Shown here in pieces: positions 46,466 through 56,900 of a stretch of DNA of 64,000 bases; position 1 is the first letter of the stretch; every line of letters begins with the position of its first letter. A program made the position numbers and the translations under genes. Below the pieces are notes generated by a model, which was given only the letters and a program-made list of their open reading frames with translations, was not told where the DNA came from and did no database searches. Source of the stretch: Amylibacter sp. (GTDB taxonomy: Bacteria; Pseudomonadota; Alphaproteobacteria; Rhodobacterales; Rhodobacteraceae); the NCBI GenBank assembly GCA_021775355.1, contig JAJFHZ010000019.1, forward strand, positions 1 to 64,000, read 5' to 3'.

Positions 46466-46491
46466 TTTGAAAATTTTTAAGGGGAACAATT

Positions 46492-46689
46492 TTGAAAACC
46501 ATCCGATTGAACAATGAACAACACTGCTGGGTCTTGGGTTACCTGCACACCAGCAAAGATTACAACCCCGATGACCCGTTTATCCAACTGCTGCGCGCAC
46601 TTTTGGAACGCCCGGAAGTTACAAGCATTCAGATACGCGAAGAACATCCGATCATGCAGGTAATGATCAAAAACATGGAACCGCCATAG
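46492..46689 (+). CDS. hypothetical 65-residue protein (TTG start)
   Basis: Not recognised. The protein is soluble and acidic-to-neutral (LNNEQHCWVLGYLHTSKDYN, then PFIQLLRALLERPEV), with no signal or membrane segment. It would start at a TTG (46492-46494), with AAGGGGAA as a good ribosome site six bases upstream; no ATG lies nearby. It sits between the structured region's terminator and the universal stress gene, perhaps in one transcript with the latter (86-base gap). Confidence 0.5.
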   Translation: MKTIRLNNEQHCWVLGYLHTSKDYNPDDPFIQLLRALLERPEVTSIQIREEHPIMQVMIKNMEPP

Positions 46690-46775
46690 CTACAAAACAT
46701 TTGATCCATATCAACGACCAGCCCTACACTGGTGCCTATAGTCACTCAAACGACAACAGCCCAAAAGGTATTCAA

Positions 46776-47618
46776 ATGACTTATAAAACCATCACCCTAA
46801 GCCTGAAAAATCTGGAAAATGCTGAACGGCTGTGCGCCTACGGCTGCATGGTTGCCCGCAAGTTCAACGCCCATTTAATCGGGGTACACACGGTTCCCGC
46901 AATGGAAGTTTATCCCGGTATGATGGCCCCTGCCAGTCTTAGCCAGATGACAGGATACACAGAAAAGCAGAAACAAATCTCTGCCGAGATCAAGAAAATT
47001 TTTGAACATGCCGTTCAAGCCGAAGATTTCGTATCCGAATGGCGTGAGGTGGACGCACAATATCTGGGTCAGGAACATCATCTGATGGCCGACTGGATCG
47101 GGGCGGATCTGGTTATTATCGGTCAATCGAACCCAGAACGTGATCGCCGCGATCAGCGCAGCCATGTGGAAAACGCTGTTCGCAATTCAGGCCGTCCGGT
47201 TCTGGTTCTGCCTTATACCGGCAAATTCGAAACCGTGGGTGAAAACATTCTGTTGGGTTGGAGCGGCACACGCGAAAGCACGCGTGCGGCACATGATGCG
47301 TTGCCCTTCATTAAAGCCGCCAAATCCACCCAGATTTTCTGGGTTGGAAAGCAAAACGATATAACCCATTACGTTGAACAAACCGCCCGCGAAATGGCCG
47401 TGGGGCTTGATCGTCACGGTGCGAAAGTCAATGTGCTTCACCGCGAACCGGGCAGTATTTCCATCGGGGACGAGTTGTTGAACGAAGCCAGTGATATGGG
47501 CACTGATCTGATCGTCACAGGCGGGTTTGGCCATTCACGGGTCTACGATTTCGTTTTGGGGGCGACGACCAGTCATATCCTGAAATGTATGACCGTGCCG
47601 GTGATGTTCTCGCATTAA
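46776..47618 (+). CDS. universal stress protein, tandem UspA domains
   Basis: A 280-residue cytoplasmic protein with two UspA-like domains. The C-terminal one ends with the nucleotide-loop-like stretch LIVTGGFGHSRVYDFVLGA, followed by TSHILKCMTVPVMFSH; the first has a degenerate loop (VIIGQSNPERDRRDQRSHVE). Such proteins bind ATP or act as stress-protective dimers. The ATG at 46776 follows AAAAGG; a longer frame from 46701 has no ribosome site. A bidirectional terminator separates it from the convergent peroxiredoxin gene. Confidence 0.9.
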   Translation: MTYKTITLSLKNLENAERLCAYGCMVARKFNAHLIGVHTVPAMEVYPGMMAPASLSQMTGYTEKQKQISAEIKKIFEHAVQAEDFVSEWREVDAQYLGQEHHLMADWIGADLVIIGQSNPERDRRDQRSHVENAVRNSGRPVLVLPYTGKFETVGENILLGWSGTRESTRAAHDALPFIKAAKSTQIFWVGKQNDITHYVEQTAREMAVGLDRHGAKVNVLHREPGSISIGDELLNEASDMGTDLIVTGGFGHSRVYDFVLGATTSHILKCMTVPVMFSH

Positions 47619-47625
47619 AACCGCG

Positions 47626-47653
47626 AACGGCCCCTGATTTTTCAGGGGCCGTT
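47626..47653. terminator. bidirectional terminator between usp and peroxiredoxin genes
   Basis: AACGGCCCCTGA (47626-47637) and TCAGGGGCCGTT (47642-47653) form a perfect 12-base stem with a TTTT loop. There is no long T-run, but position between two convergent stops suits a shared terminator. Confidence 0.75.
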
Positions 47654-47674
47654 ATCTATAAATTCACACAAACT

Positions 47675-48328
47675 TTATGACGGCAAAGACGTCTTGCGCA
47701 AATAAGGCAACACAGTTTCAAACTTACCGAACTTGGCTGTAGCATCTTCATTGCTAACAGTTGGCGGAATGATCACATCCTGCCCTGTTACCCAGTTAGC
47801 CGGTGTTGCAACACCATTTATCGTTGTGGTTTGCAAGGCATCCAGCGCCCGTAGGATTTCGGCAAAATTACGCCCCACTGACATTGGGTAAGTCATCGAA
47901 AGTTTCAGCTGTTTATCAGGCCCAATGATGAAAACAGACCGCACAGTTGCACTGTCCGCAGGGGTACGCCCATCGGGCAAATAAGCTTCCGCAGGCAACA
48001 TATCAAAGGCTTTGGATACAGCCAAATCTTCATCCGCAATTATCGGGAAACCTGCTTTTGCACCCGAAACCTGTTCAATGTCGGCTTTCCATTTCTTGTG
48101 ATCTTCAACCCCGTCCACAGATATACCCATCACTTTGGTGTCGCGTTTTTCCCATTCATCGGCCAATTGTGCCACGGCCCCGAACTCTGTAGTGCAAACA
48201 GGTGTGAAATCTTTGGGGTGACTAAATAAAATAGCCCAGCTATCCCCGATCCAGTCATGAAAATGAAACGTCCCCTGATCGGTTTCGGCAGTGAAGTTGG
48301 GCACGACATCGTTAATGCGTAAAGACAT
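47675..48328 (-). CDS. 1-Cys peroxiredoxin (Prx6 family)
   Basis: A 217-residue thioredoxin-fold peroxidase. The peroxidatic cysteine is C45 in HPKDFTPVCTTEFG; the C-terminal dimerisation part (SVGRNFAEILRALDALQ) matches the Prx6/1-Cys group, and no resolving cysteine is evident. It reduces hydrogen and organic peroxides in the cytoplasm. AGGAG precedes the ATG. Convergent with the stress protein gene. Confidence 0.95.
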   Translation of the reverse strand: MSLRINDVVPNFTAETDQGTFHFHDWIGDSWAILFSHPKDFTPVCTTEFGAVAQLADEWEKRDTKVMGISVDGVEDHKKWKADIEQVSGAKAGFPIIADEDLAVSKAFDMLPAEAYLPDGRTPADSATVRSVFIIGPDKQLKLSMTYPMSVGRNFAEILRALDALQTTTINGVATPANWVTGQDVIIPPTVSNEDATAKFGKFETVLPYLRKTSLPS

Positions 48329-48400
48329 GGGTGATTCTCCTACAATAGTTTTGCCGCAAGGCTAGAAGCCTTCGTCTAAGACGTCAATTGGGCTCGCCGC

Positions 48401-49147
48401 CTACCCGCCCATAATCCCGCGTCTGATCAGATTCAAACCAAGCAATAGAAACACACATAAAAAAACCCGCGTGAATTGCACGGTATCCATGCGCCCGCGG
48501 ATTTTTTCACCCAGATACATGCCGATAAAAGTAGGAATTAACAAAGCGGCACCCGTCATGGCAAGCGGCACGGTCAGCTCGCCCGACACAATAAACCCAG
48601 CGGTCAGAAAAAGCGATTGTATCGAAAACATCACCCCTAAGGTCTGGATAAATTTATCTTTCTCCATTCTTAGCGCCATCAAGTATACCGCCAAAGGCGG
48701 GCCCCAAATCGCCGTAAGCCCACCCAGAATACCGCCCAGAATTCCCGCTGTAATTTGTGCAGCTTTATCGTATTTCGCACTGAGTTTTGGAATAAATGAA
48801 AACAAGCTGCTTAGTGCGAATATGGTCATGGAAACACCGACACTGATCAACAGGATCGGCAATGGAACCTTTGATCCGACTATAGCCACAACAAAAATAC
48901 CAAAACTTGCAAAGATACAAAAATACCTATGCGACTTCACTATTTCCCACATACTGCCGCCAATCATGGCCTGACGCATGTTTGCAGCCATAATCGAGAA
49001 TAAAATCAAAGCAACAGCTATGCGCGGCTCATACATAAACGTCAGAAAGCCCAGCAATAGCGTAGGCAAGCCTATTCCCAGTGCTCCTTTTACAAAACCA
49101 CCAAACAGAAAAATCGCGGCCAAGATATAGAATTCAGGCGTTATCAC
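48401..49147 (-). CDS. TauE/SafE-family permease
   Basis: A 248-residue membrane protein with about eight hydrophobic segments and the glycine-rich repeats of the TauE/SafE family (GGFVKGALGIGLPTLLLGFL near the N-terminus, GILGGILGGLTAIWGPPLAV in the middle). Members export sulfite or sulfonate-derived anions or import organic acids; the substrate here is not shown. I place the start at a GTG (49145-49147) preceded by AAAGG, because the upstream extension is polar and has no ribosome site. Divergent from the aldehyde dehydrogenase gene. Confidence 0.85.
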   Translation of the reverse strand: MITPEFYILAAIFLFGGFVKGALGIGLPTLLLGFLTFMYEPRIAVALILFSIMAANMRQAMIGGSMWEIVKSHRYFCIFASFGIFVVAIVGSKVPLPILLISVGVSMTIFALSSLFSFIPKLSAKYDKAAQITAGILGGILGGLTAIWGPPLAVYLMALRMEKDKFIQTLGVMFSIQSLFLTAGFIVSGELTVPLAMTGAALLIPTFIGMYLGEKIRGRMDTVQFTRVFLCVFLLLGLNLIRRGIMGG

Positions 49148-49262
49148 ATTTAACCTTTCAATAATTTGATCAAATTGTGAAAATCTGTCAAATCGCGCTT
49201 GCCTTAACACATACTCAGTGTAACTGTTCTACAAAATTCATCCCGAAAACAAGGTGTTTATT

Positions 49263-50696
49263 ATGCTGGAGAAACGCGACTTTTATATCAACGGTCAATG
49301 GGTCAAACCCACTTTGGCAAATGACTTGAATGTTATCAATCCCGCGAATGAGGAAACTTGTGCGGTTATATCGCTTGGCAGCCAAGCTGATACAGATGCG
49401 GCTGTTGCGGCCGCAAAAGCAGCTTTTGAACCCTGGACAATGACACCGAAAAATGAGCGTATTGACCTGATCAAGGCCCTGTTCGCAGAATACAACAACC
49501 GCGCTGGTGATATGGCCGAAGCGATTTCCATGGAAATGGGTGCCCCGATTGATATGGCGCGCGCCGCACAAACCGGTGCCGGCCTTTGGCACATCAAAGG
49601 TTTCATTGACAGCTTTGACAAAATCAAGTTCGAAGAATCCCCTTGGCCCCAAACCCCCGGCGAAAAAATATACCGCGAACCTATCGGTGTTTGCGCCATG
49701 ATCACACCGTGGAACTGGCCAATGAACCAAGTCACCCTAAAGGTCATTCCCGCTTTGGCCGTGGGTTGTACCGTGGTGTTGAAACCATCGGAAGAGTCAC
49801 CGCTTTCATCCATCGTCTTCTCTGAAATCGTAGATAAAGCCGGCTTTCCAAAAGGTGTATTCAACATGCTGAACGGCGACGGTGTCGGTGTTGGTAGCCA
49901 GCTGTCTGCCCATGCAGATGTCGACATGATCAGCTTCACGGGCTCCACCCGTGCGGGCCGTCTGATCACCAAGTCGGCGGCTGAAACCATCAAACGCGTA
50001 ACGCTGGAACTGGGTGGTAAAGGTGCCAATATCGTATTTGCCGACGCCGATGAAAAAGCCGTTATTCGCGGCGTACGCCACTGTTTTGGTAACACTGGTC
50101 AATCCTGCAATGCACCGACCCGCATGTTGGTTGAACGCAGCCGTTATGAGCAGGCCGTTGAACAGGCCGCCGCTGAAGCCGAAAAAACAGTTGTCAACGA
50201 TCCTGCGCAAAGCGGTCGCCACCTTGGCCCTGTTGTGAATAAATTACAGTTCGATAAAATTCAGGGGCTGATTGAGGTTGGCATGGGCGAAGCGCGTCTC
50301 GTTGCAGGCGGTTTAGGCCGGCCCGAAGGGTTGAACCGTGGTTATTATGTGCGTCCGACTGTGTTTGCAGATGTCACCAACGACATGACCATCGCACGTG
50401 AAGAGGTCTTTGGCCCTGTCCTGTCAATCATTCCATTCGACAGCGAAGAAGAAGCAATCCAAATTACCAATGATACAGTTTACGGGCTGACCAACTATAT
50501 TCAAACACAAGATCCCGCAAAAGCTGACCGCGTTGCACGCCGTGTACGTTCGGGTATGGTACGTATCAATGGTAGCGATTCAGCCCACCCGTCACCTTTT
50601 GGCGGCTACAAACAATCGGGCAATGGCCGCGAAGGCGGTGTTTGGGGATTGGAAGATTTCCTTGAAGTCAAACATGTCACCGGGTTAGTCAGTTAA
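49263..50696 (+). CDS. NAD(P)+-dependent aldehyde dehydrogenase
   Basis: A 477-residue ALDH-superfamily enzyme: ITPWNWPMNQVTLKVIPALA (cofactor site), FTGSTRAGRLI, the general-base motif LELGGKGANIV and the catalytic cysteine in NTGQSCNAPTRM (about residue 281). It oxidises an aldehyde to the acid. Substrate is undetermined; the active-site surroundings do not match a betaine aldehyde or succinate semialdehyde type I can assign. The start at 49263 (MLEKRDFYING) follows AAGG. The TauE permease is divergent, the transglycosylase gene follows after 23 bases. Confidence 0.92.
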   Translation: MLEKRDFYINGQWVKPTLANDLNVINPANEETCAVISLGSQADTDAAVAAAKAAFEPWTMTPKNERIDLIKALFAEYNNRAGDMAEAISMEMGAPIDMARAAQTGAGLWHIKGFIDSFDKIKFEESPWPQTPGEKIYREPIGVCAMITPWNWPMNQVTLKVIPALAVGCTVVLKPSEESPLSSIVFSEIVDKAGFPKGVFNMLNGDGVGVGSQLSAHADVDMISFTGSTRAGRLITKSAAETIKRVTLELGGKGANIVFADADEKAVIRGVRHCFGNTGQSCNAPTRMLVERSRYEQAVEQAAAEAEKTVVNDPAQSGRHLGPVVNKLQFDKIQGLIEVGMGEARLVAGGLGRPEGLNRGYYVRPTVFADVTNDMTIAREEVFGPVLSIIPFDSEEEAIQITNDTVYGLTNYIQTQDPAKADRVARRVRSGMVRINGSDSAHPSPFGGYKQSGNGREGGVWGLEDFLEVKHVTGLVS

Positions 50697-50719
50697 GTAA
50701 CAAAACCGACGGAGCCCAA

Positions 50720-51901
50720 ATGATCTTATTTCGTGTTCTACTATGTGCAGCGGTCATCGCCGCTGCACCGGTTGCCGCTTACGCCAAAACCTGCGGTGGC
50801 AATTTCAACAACTGGATGACCAAACTGAAAGCCGAGGCCGTCTCAAAAGGTCATAGCAAATCACAGGTCAACAAGTTCTTTCGCACAGCCCGTATTGACC
50901 CCAAAGTGCTGAAAGCCGATCGCGCCCAAGGCGTTTTTCGTCTGACATTTTCCGAATTTGCCGCGCGCGCCATCAGTGCAAGCCGTATGAAAAACGGCAA
51001 AAAGAATATGCAAAAGTACGGGAAAACATTTGCCAAGGCCCAAAAAAAATACGGCGTACAGCCTGCGGTTCTAACCGCATTCTGGGCCCTAGAGACCGAT
51101 TTCGGCGCAGTGCAGGGCAATTTCAACACATTGAATTCCCTGATCACCCTGTCGCACGACTGCCGCCGCCCCGATCTGTTTCGCCCGCAAATCTTTGCAA
51201 CCATAGAACTATGGAAACGCGGTGATTTCGATCCCGTAAAAACCAAAGGCGCATGGGCCGGTGAAATCGGCATGGTGCAAATGCTGCCCGAAGATATTCT
51301 GCACCGCGGCGTTGACGGCGATGGTGACGGGCGCGTGCGCCTGAAAACCAGCGCGCCTGACGCATTGATGACAGGGGCACGCTTACTGAAAGATTTGGGG
51401 TGGGCCGCCAACCAGCCGTGGCTGGTTGAGGTCAGCGTTCCCTGGAACCTGAATTGGGCCGAAACGGGATTGGATAAAACAAAATCGGTTTCCGATTGGG
51501 CCGGCAAGGGTGTGAAAGCCCGCAGCGGCAAGCTGCCCAAGGGCAATCTGCAAGCCGCCCTGATGTTACCGCAGGGGCGCAAGGGGCCCGCATTTCTGGC
51601 GATGCCTAATTTCTTTGTCTACTTTGAGTGGAACAAATCACTGGTTTACGTCAGCACAGCGGCCTATTTCGCCACGCGGCTGGCAGGTGCGCCTGTGTTC
51701 ACCAAAGGTAAACCAGACCCCGCGTTCAGTGCAAACGCCATGAAAGCTTTGCAGAAAAAACTGAAATCACGCGGTCATGATGTGGGCAAAGTCGACGGTA
51801 TTTTGGGCGCCAAAACCCGCGCGGCTGTGCAAAAAGAACAGGTGCGTTTAGGATTGCCTGCGGATGCGTGGCCAACGGCGGGTTTGGCGAAAAAGCTATA
51901 G
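50720..51901 (+). CDS. lytic murein transglycosylase with peptidoglycan-binding domain
   Basis: A 393-residue exported protein of the MltB/SltB family: a signal peptide (1-22, ...PVAAYAK), a catalytic domain with the glutamate in TAFWALETDFGAVQGNF, GEIGMVQMLPEDIL, and a C-terminal PG_binding_1 domain (ALQKKLKSRGHDVGKVDGIL). It cleaves the MurNAc-GlcNAc bond with anhydro product during wall remodelling. GGAG precedes the ATG. Convergent with the XRE regulator gene. Confidence 0.93.
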   Translation: MILFRVLLCAAVIAAAPVAAYAKTCGGNFNNWMTKLKAEAVSKGHSKSQVNKFFRTARIDPKVLKADRAQGVFRLTFSEFAARAISASRMKNGKKNMQKYGKTFAKAQKKYGVQPAVLTAFWALETDFGAVQGNFNTLNSLITLSHDCRRPDLFRPQIFATIELWKRGDFDPVKTKGAWAGEIGMVQMLPEDILHRGVDGDGDGRVRLKTSAPDALMTGARLLKDLGWAANQPWLVEVSVPWNLNWAETGLDKTKSVSDWAGKGVKARSGKLPKGNLQAALMLPQGRKGPAFLAMPNFFVYFEWNKSLVYVSTAAYFATRLAGAPVFTKGKPDPAFSANAMKALQKKLKSRGHDVGKVDGILGAKTRAAVQKEQVRLGLPADAWPTAGLAKKL

Positions 51902-51908
51902 CTGGCTT

Positions 51909-52169
51909 TCAACTATCATGATCCACCCCGTATTCAGTTTTTTCCTGATCTGGAAAAAATTCTGAAATCGGAATGCCCCACGCGCGGGATAACAGCAATA
52001 AAGAGCCGGCAGAAATGCGGTTAACCCCCGTTTTGTATTTCTGAACCTGCTGAAAAGAAACCCCCAGCACTGCACCCATCTGGGCCTGACTGCAGCCTTG
52101 CATTTTCCTGTGTGCCAGTAAAAGCCTGCCGATACATTTGCTAGTGTCGTGTGGATCGATTTTTGTCAT
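51909..52169 (-). CDS. XRE-family HTH transcriptional regulator
   Basis: An 86-residue DNA-binding protein that is nearly all one Cro/C1-type helix-turn-helix (LLAHRKMQGCSQAQMGAVLG, then VSFQQVQKYKTGVNRISAG). Small XRE proteins often regulate themselves or neighbouring accessory genes. GGAGG stands seven bases before the ATG. Its 5' side is a non-coding stretch of ~500 bases; no toxin or phage gene is adjacent. Confidence 0.9.
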   Translation of the reverse strand: MTKIDPHDTSKCIGRLLLAHRKMQGCSQAQMGAVLGVSFQQVQKYKTGVNRISAGSLLLLSRAWGIPISEFFPDQEKTEYGVDHDS

Positions 52170-52676
52170 GTCTGTCCTCCATGGTTCATGAAGGGGATTC
52201 CAGCTTTTACAAGCCGGATGCCTCTCACAGCCCCACGCCGAGACGGGGAACGTGGTTTTTAGGCCGAGGCCTTGGACAGCACCACATCATCCGGCCAAAA
52301 GTAAGCCGGACACAAATAATCCCAAAGCGTACTCAAAAAGCCGCCCAACGTCATTCTATGGGGGTGAGAGATTTCCCCACACAGGTGCACCTGCGATAAG
52401 ATCAGTTAACCGAAGGGGTGTGCGGAATGCAAGACGAGATAACAGGAACCCCAGCATCAAGGCTGCACCCAGCCTAGGGTGGACGTAAAACGCCTTGCTT
52501 TAAAATGCTATGATGCTTTGTCTTTTGTTAGAATAAAGCCCCAGATGACTGCTTTGAGCTTTTATACGGCGTTCGAAGCAAATCGTTTATAGTCCCCATA
52601 AAACGACATTATATTGCGGAATTGTGATTTTTATTTAATGTTAATGATAGCCTAAAAATCATATGAGAGCATTCAC
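52170..52676. other. non-coding stretch between XRE regulator and OYE gene
   Basis: About 507 bases with no supported gene. The half next to the XRE gene is GC-rich with short inverted repeats (for example TCCGGC/GCCGGA around 52290-52310 and an AGGCC-rich palindrome near 52262); it could hold the XRE promoter and operator or a small RNA. The last ~120 bases before the OYE gene are AT-rich and lack a clear Shine-Dalgarno. Short frames on the plus strand look like chance. Confidence 0.5.
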
Positions 52677-53879
52677 ATGCGACACCCAAAAACTTTATTC
52701 GATACAATAAGCCTACCCTGCGGTGTAGTTCTGAAGAACAGAATTGCGAAATCGGCAATGTCGGATTCCTTGGGTGATGGCACTGGCCATCCGACTGACG
52801 AACAATTTAGACTTAATCAGCGATGGGCTGAAGGTGGGTTGGCAATATCTATCATCGGCGAGGTGCAGGGAACATCTGCCTATGCCGAGAAGCCCGGAAA
52901 TTTAGTTCTTAACGCAAATTCTAACTTGGACAACTTTCGAAAGCTCGCCAAACAAGGGGGTGCAAACGGTACCCAACTCTGGCTTCAACTCGGCCATGCC
53001 GGTGCACTTTCCTATGAACCGACCAGTAAACCTAAGGGACCAAGTAAACTCAATTTTCCAAGTCTTCACTGTGAAGAGATGACACTTGAGGAAATCCAAC
53101 AACTGCCATCGGAGTTTGCAACGACAGCCCAATTAGCACAACAGGCTGGTTTTGGCGGTGTGCAAATTCACGCTGCACACGGCTTTCTGCTTAGCCAATT
53201 TCTGTCGCCGCTGTTCAATAATCGCCACGATGATTACGGTGGTGTAATTATCAATCGCATGCGGCTTTTGCTTGAAACAATCGAAGCAACACGCGTCGCT
53301 GTCGGGCCGAGTTTCCCAATCGCCGTGAAACTCAACTCCTCAGACCAGCTTGAAGGTGGGTTTAGCGAAGAAGACGCTCTAAAAGTTGTGGCTGCTCTAG
53401 ATAGTTCTTCTATCGACTTGTTAGACATAAGTGGTGGAACCTATTTCCCCGGAGCGAAATCCGCTTCTGATGGCGCGGGTCGTGGCCCCTACTTCCTAGA
53501 ATTTGCAAAGCGCGCTCGTGCCGTAACGACCAAACCTCTTATGCTTACGGGTGGATTTAAGACACGTGCGCAAGTCGAGGACGCTGTAGCCAGCGGGGCG
53601 GTCGATGTCGTTGGCCTTGCGCGTGCATTAGCAATTGAGCCTACACTTCCCAATCTCTGGTTAGCCAATCAGAAACCAGAACCTATTTTTCCTAGATTTT
53701 CAGAGACCCCAGAGGGTGGAATAACCGCTTGGTATACGATGCGGTTGACTGAAATCGGCGCTGACAAAGAAAGATTAAGTTCAAACAACCTCCAAGAAGC
53801 AATGCACGACTATGAAGTTCGCGATCAAGTTCGAACGGAAATATGGTTACGTCACTTTACAAAAGATGCAAAAGGGTAA
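52677..53879 (+). CDS. NADH:flavin oxidoreductase, Old Yellow Enzyme family
   Basis: A 400-residue FMN-dependent TIM-barrel enzyme: KNRIAKSAMSDSLGDGTGHP at the start of the FMN site, WLQLGHAGALS, the substrate/flavin motif FGGVQIHAAHGFLLSQFLSP and NNRHDDYGG, and C-terminal VDVVGLARALAIEP. It would reduce alkenes or other acceptors; the substrate is unknown. No clear ribosome site precedes the ATG at 52677. Codon use and composition differ from neighbours (more T/A-ending codons, for example TTA and AGA), so it may be acquired DNA. Convergent with smc. Confidence 0.88.
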   Translation: MRHPKTLFDTISLPCGVVLKNRIAKSAMSDSLGDGTGHPTDEQFRLNQRWAEGGLAISIIGEVQGTSAYAEKPGNLVLNANSNLDNFRKLAKQGGANGTQLWLQLGHAGALSYEPTSKPKGPSKLNFPSLHCEEMTLEEIQQLPSEFATTAQLAQQAGFGGVQIHAAHGFLLSQFLSPLFNNRHDDYGGVIINRMRLLLETIEATRVAVGPSFPIAVKLNSSDQLEGGFSEEDALKVVAALDSSSIDLLDISGGTYFPGAKSASDGAGRGPYFLEFAKRARAVTTKPLMLTGGFKTRAQVEDAVASGAVDVVGLARALAIEPTLPNLWLANQKPEPIFPRFSETPEGGITAWYTMRLTEIGADKERLSSNNLQEAMHDYEVRDQVRTEIWLRHFTKDAKG

Positions 53880-53956
53880 TCTTTAAATGTAATCCAACCC
53901 AAAGTCCGCTTCATCCGCATAGCAGTCATTATCTATAGCTATTGAATGATAACGGG

Positions 53957-56900
53957 CTAAGCCTCAACAACCATTTTCTCGGCCTCGACCAGATCAACGG
54001 AAACCAGTTGACTAACGCCTTGTTCGGCCATGGTCACACCATATAGACGATCCATCCGGGCCATGGTGATCGCGTGGTGGGTGATGATCATGAAACGGGT
54101 ATCCGTGCGTTCCGTCATTTCATCCAACAAATCACAAAACCGCGTGACGTTGGCATCATCCAGTGGCGCATCGACCTCGTCCAGCACGCAGATCGGTGAC
54201 GGATTGGCCAGAAACACGGCAAAGATCAGGGATAAGGCCGTCAAGGTTTGTTCACCGCCAGAAAGCAGGGACAGGGTTGACAGTTTCTTGCCGGGTGGCT
54301 GACACATCAGTTCCAGACCCGCTTCCAACGGGTCATCGCTTTCCACCAGAACCAGATTGGCCTCACCACCGCCAAACAGATGCGTAAACAAAATGCTGAA
54401 GTTCTTATTCACCTGATCAAAAGCCGCCAACAAACGCTCGCGCCCTTCTTTGTTCAGGCTTGCAATGCCCGTGCGCAACTTCCTGATTGCCGCTTCCAGA
54501 TCATCTTTTTCCTTGGCCAGCGCATCACGTTCCTCTGCAACCTCTTTAGCGTCTTCCTCAGCCCGCAAGTTTACTGCGCCCAAAGCATCGCGTTGACGGC
54601 GCAGGCGCATCACATCATTTTCCACACGCGCGGCATCGGGCATTTTTTCGGGGTCAATATCAAGCTGTCCCAGCAGGCTTGCAGGATCGGTTTCCAGTTC
54701 CTCATGGATACGATCAGCTGAGGTTGAAACCTGAATACGGGCGGCATCGGATACCGCATCGGCACGCGCACGCGCCTCACGCGCGGTTGACGCTTCACGT
54801 TCCGCTTCACGTTCCGCGTTTTCAGCAATGCGCAAAGCCGTTTCCCCAACCGCCAATGCATCAGACGCTGCCTTTAACCGTTCTTCGGCCTTGCTGATCG
54901 CTTTTGACAATTCTTCACGTTTTGCGGCAATTTCTTCAGGCGCGGATGTCGCCTGTTTCAATTCTTCTTCCGACGCCACCTTGCGTTCTTCCAATTCGGA
55001 AATACGCTTACCTGCCGTTTCCAAACGATACCGCCAACCGCTTGCCTCTTTGGTAATTTCCTGTTGGCGTCTTAGACGGGTTTCACCTTCACGGCGCACT
55101 TCGTCATACAAAGACCGTTTGGTCAGCATGGTCATCCGTGCGGCTTCAACCTCAATCTTCAACGCTTCTATTTCACTGCGGGCCACATCCAGATCACCCA
55201 GATCGCGGATGCCAAATTCAGCCTCTTTCAATCCGGTCCGCGCAGCCGTGGTTTCTTCTTCCAGACGCGCCTTGGCCAGTTGCAATGTTTCCAGTTTTCC
55301 AGACAGCATATCGCGGTCGGCCTCGGCGCGGGACATTTGCCGTGTTGCATCCGTAGCTGCATCATCCGCCGCTTTGCGGTTGCGGCGTGCTTCATGATCC
55401 GCTTCCGTTGCCGCCTGCAATGTTGCATGTGCAAGATTGAAAGCGTCCCTTGCAGACGTAGCTTTTGTATCCGCCTGCGCATGGGTTTCTTTCAATGCAA
55501 GCAACCGGTTTTCCTGTTGCAACCGCAGGGCTGCTTCGGTGGGGGTGTCATCCGCACCTGCACGATAACCGTCCCAACGCCACAAATCACCTTCAACACT
55601 AACCAGCCGTTGACCGGGTTTCAGTTTGGTTTGCAACCCGGCACCGTCGGCCTGTGCCACAAGTCCGATCTGGCTTAAGCGGCGCGACAGCACATCGGGT
55701 GCCGTCACATAAGTCGCAAGACTTTCAGCCCCGTTCGGCAACGCCGCATTCGCCGCATAATCCGCCAAACGCGCCCAGCCGGAAACCCCGTCAGGCCCCA
55801 CAATCGGGGCTTTCAGATCATCGGCCAATGCCGCACCCAGAGCCGCTTCATACCCTGCTTTTGCCCGCACCTCATCAATCAGTTGCGCACCCGTATCGCG
55901 ATCTCGCGCAATAACCCGTTGCAAGGCTGCAACCTCTGCACCCAGTGCATTCGCCATGCCTTCGGCCTCTGACAATGCACCGCGCACGTCGCTTTCAGCT
56001 GCTTGCGCATCCACGCGCTTGCGGTCCATGTCCTCCAGCAACTGTTCCGCACGTAAAGCGGCTTCATGGGTCACCGTATATTTTGTTTGCGCCTGTTCCA
56101 AACGCTCTTCGGCATTCTTCAAACCGTCTTGCGCCATAACGACCGATTGTGTCGCCGAGCCGCTTTGTTCTTCACGCTTGGTCAGATTGATCTGTGCCTC
56201 TTCCAGTTTCCGATGCGCGGATTGGTGACGGGCAGACAACCGCGCCACATCTTCGGATTGCTTATCAAGATTCGCTTCTTTTTCCTGCATAATTGCGGCA
56301 GCGTCACGGGCATCCTTATTCGATACGTCAACCTTTTCATCATGCCCAAGGGATGCTTTATCCAGTGCTTCCTTTTCCCAGTTCAACCGCTCGATGGTTT
56401 CGGTGGCATCACGGTTTAGACCTTTTTCACGCTCAATATCATGGCCAAGCTGCTGGATACGCGATTGCAATGTCGCAATCGTCTGGCGCGCACGGTTTTC
56501 CTGATCGTTCAGCGTATCGTGTTCAACAACTAGCCTTTGGGCGATGGCCCCTGCAATCGCCTCTTCTTCGCGTAAGGGCGGTACTTTACCTTCTGCCAGT
56601 CCGCGCTGCTTGCCCGCCTCTAATGCCGTCGATTGTGCCACAGCTGCAAGTTTCGTGGCTTCAATCAGGCCCTGCTCGGCACCCAACCGCGCCCGTTCAG
56701 CCTCTTTCCAGCGACCATACAACAACAACCCTTCGGCATGACGCAACTGTTCGCCGATTTCACGGTAACGCGCGGCTTGCCGCGCTTGCCGCGCCAGTGT
56801 ATTCAGCTGCGCCGTTAACTGTTCAACCACATCGTCAACACGCGCCAGATTGGTTTCTGCACCTTTTAACTTCAACTCGGCTTCATGACGGCGTTGATAA

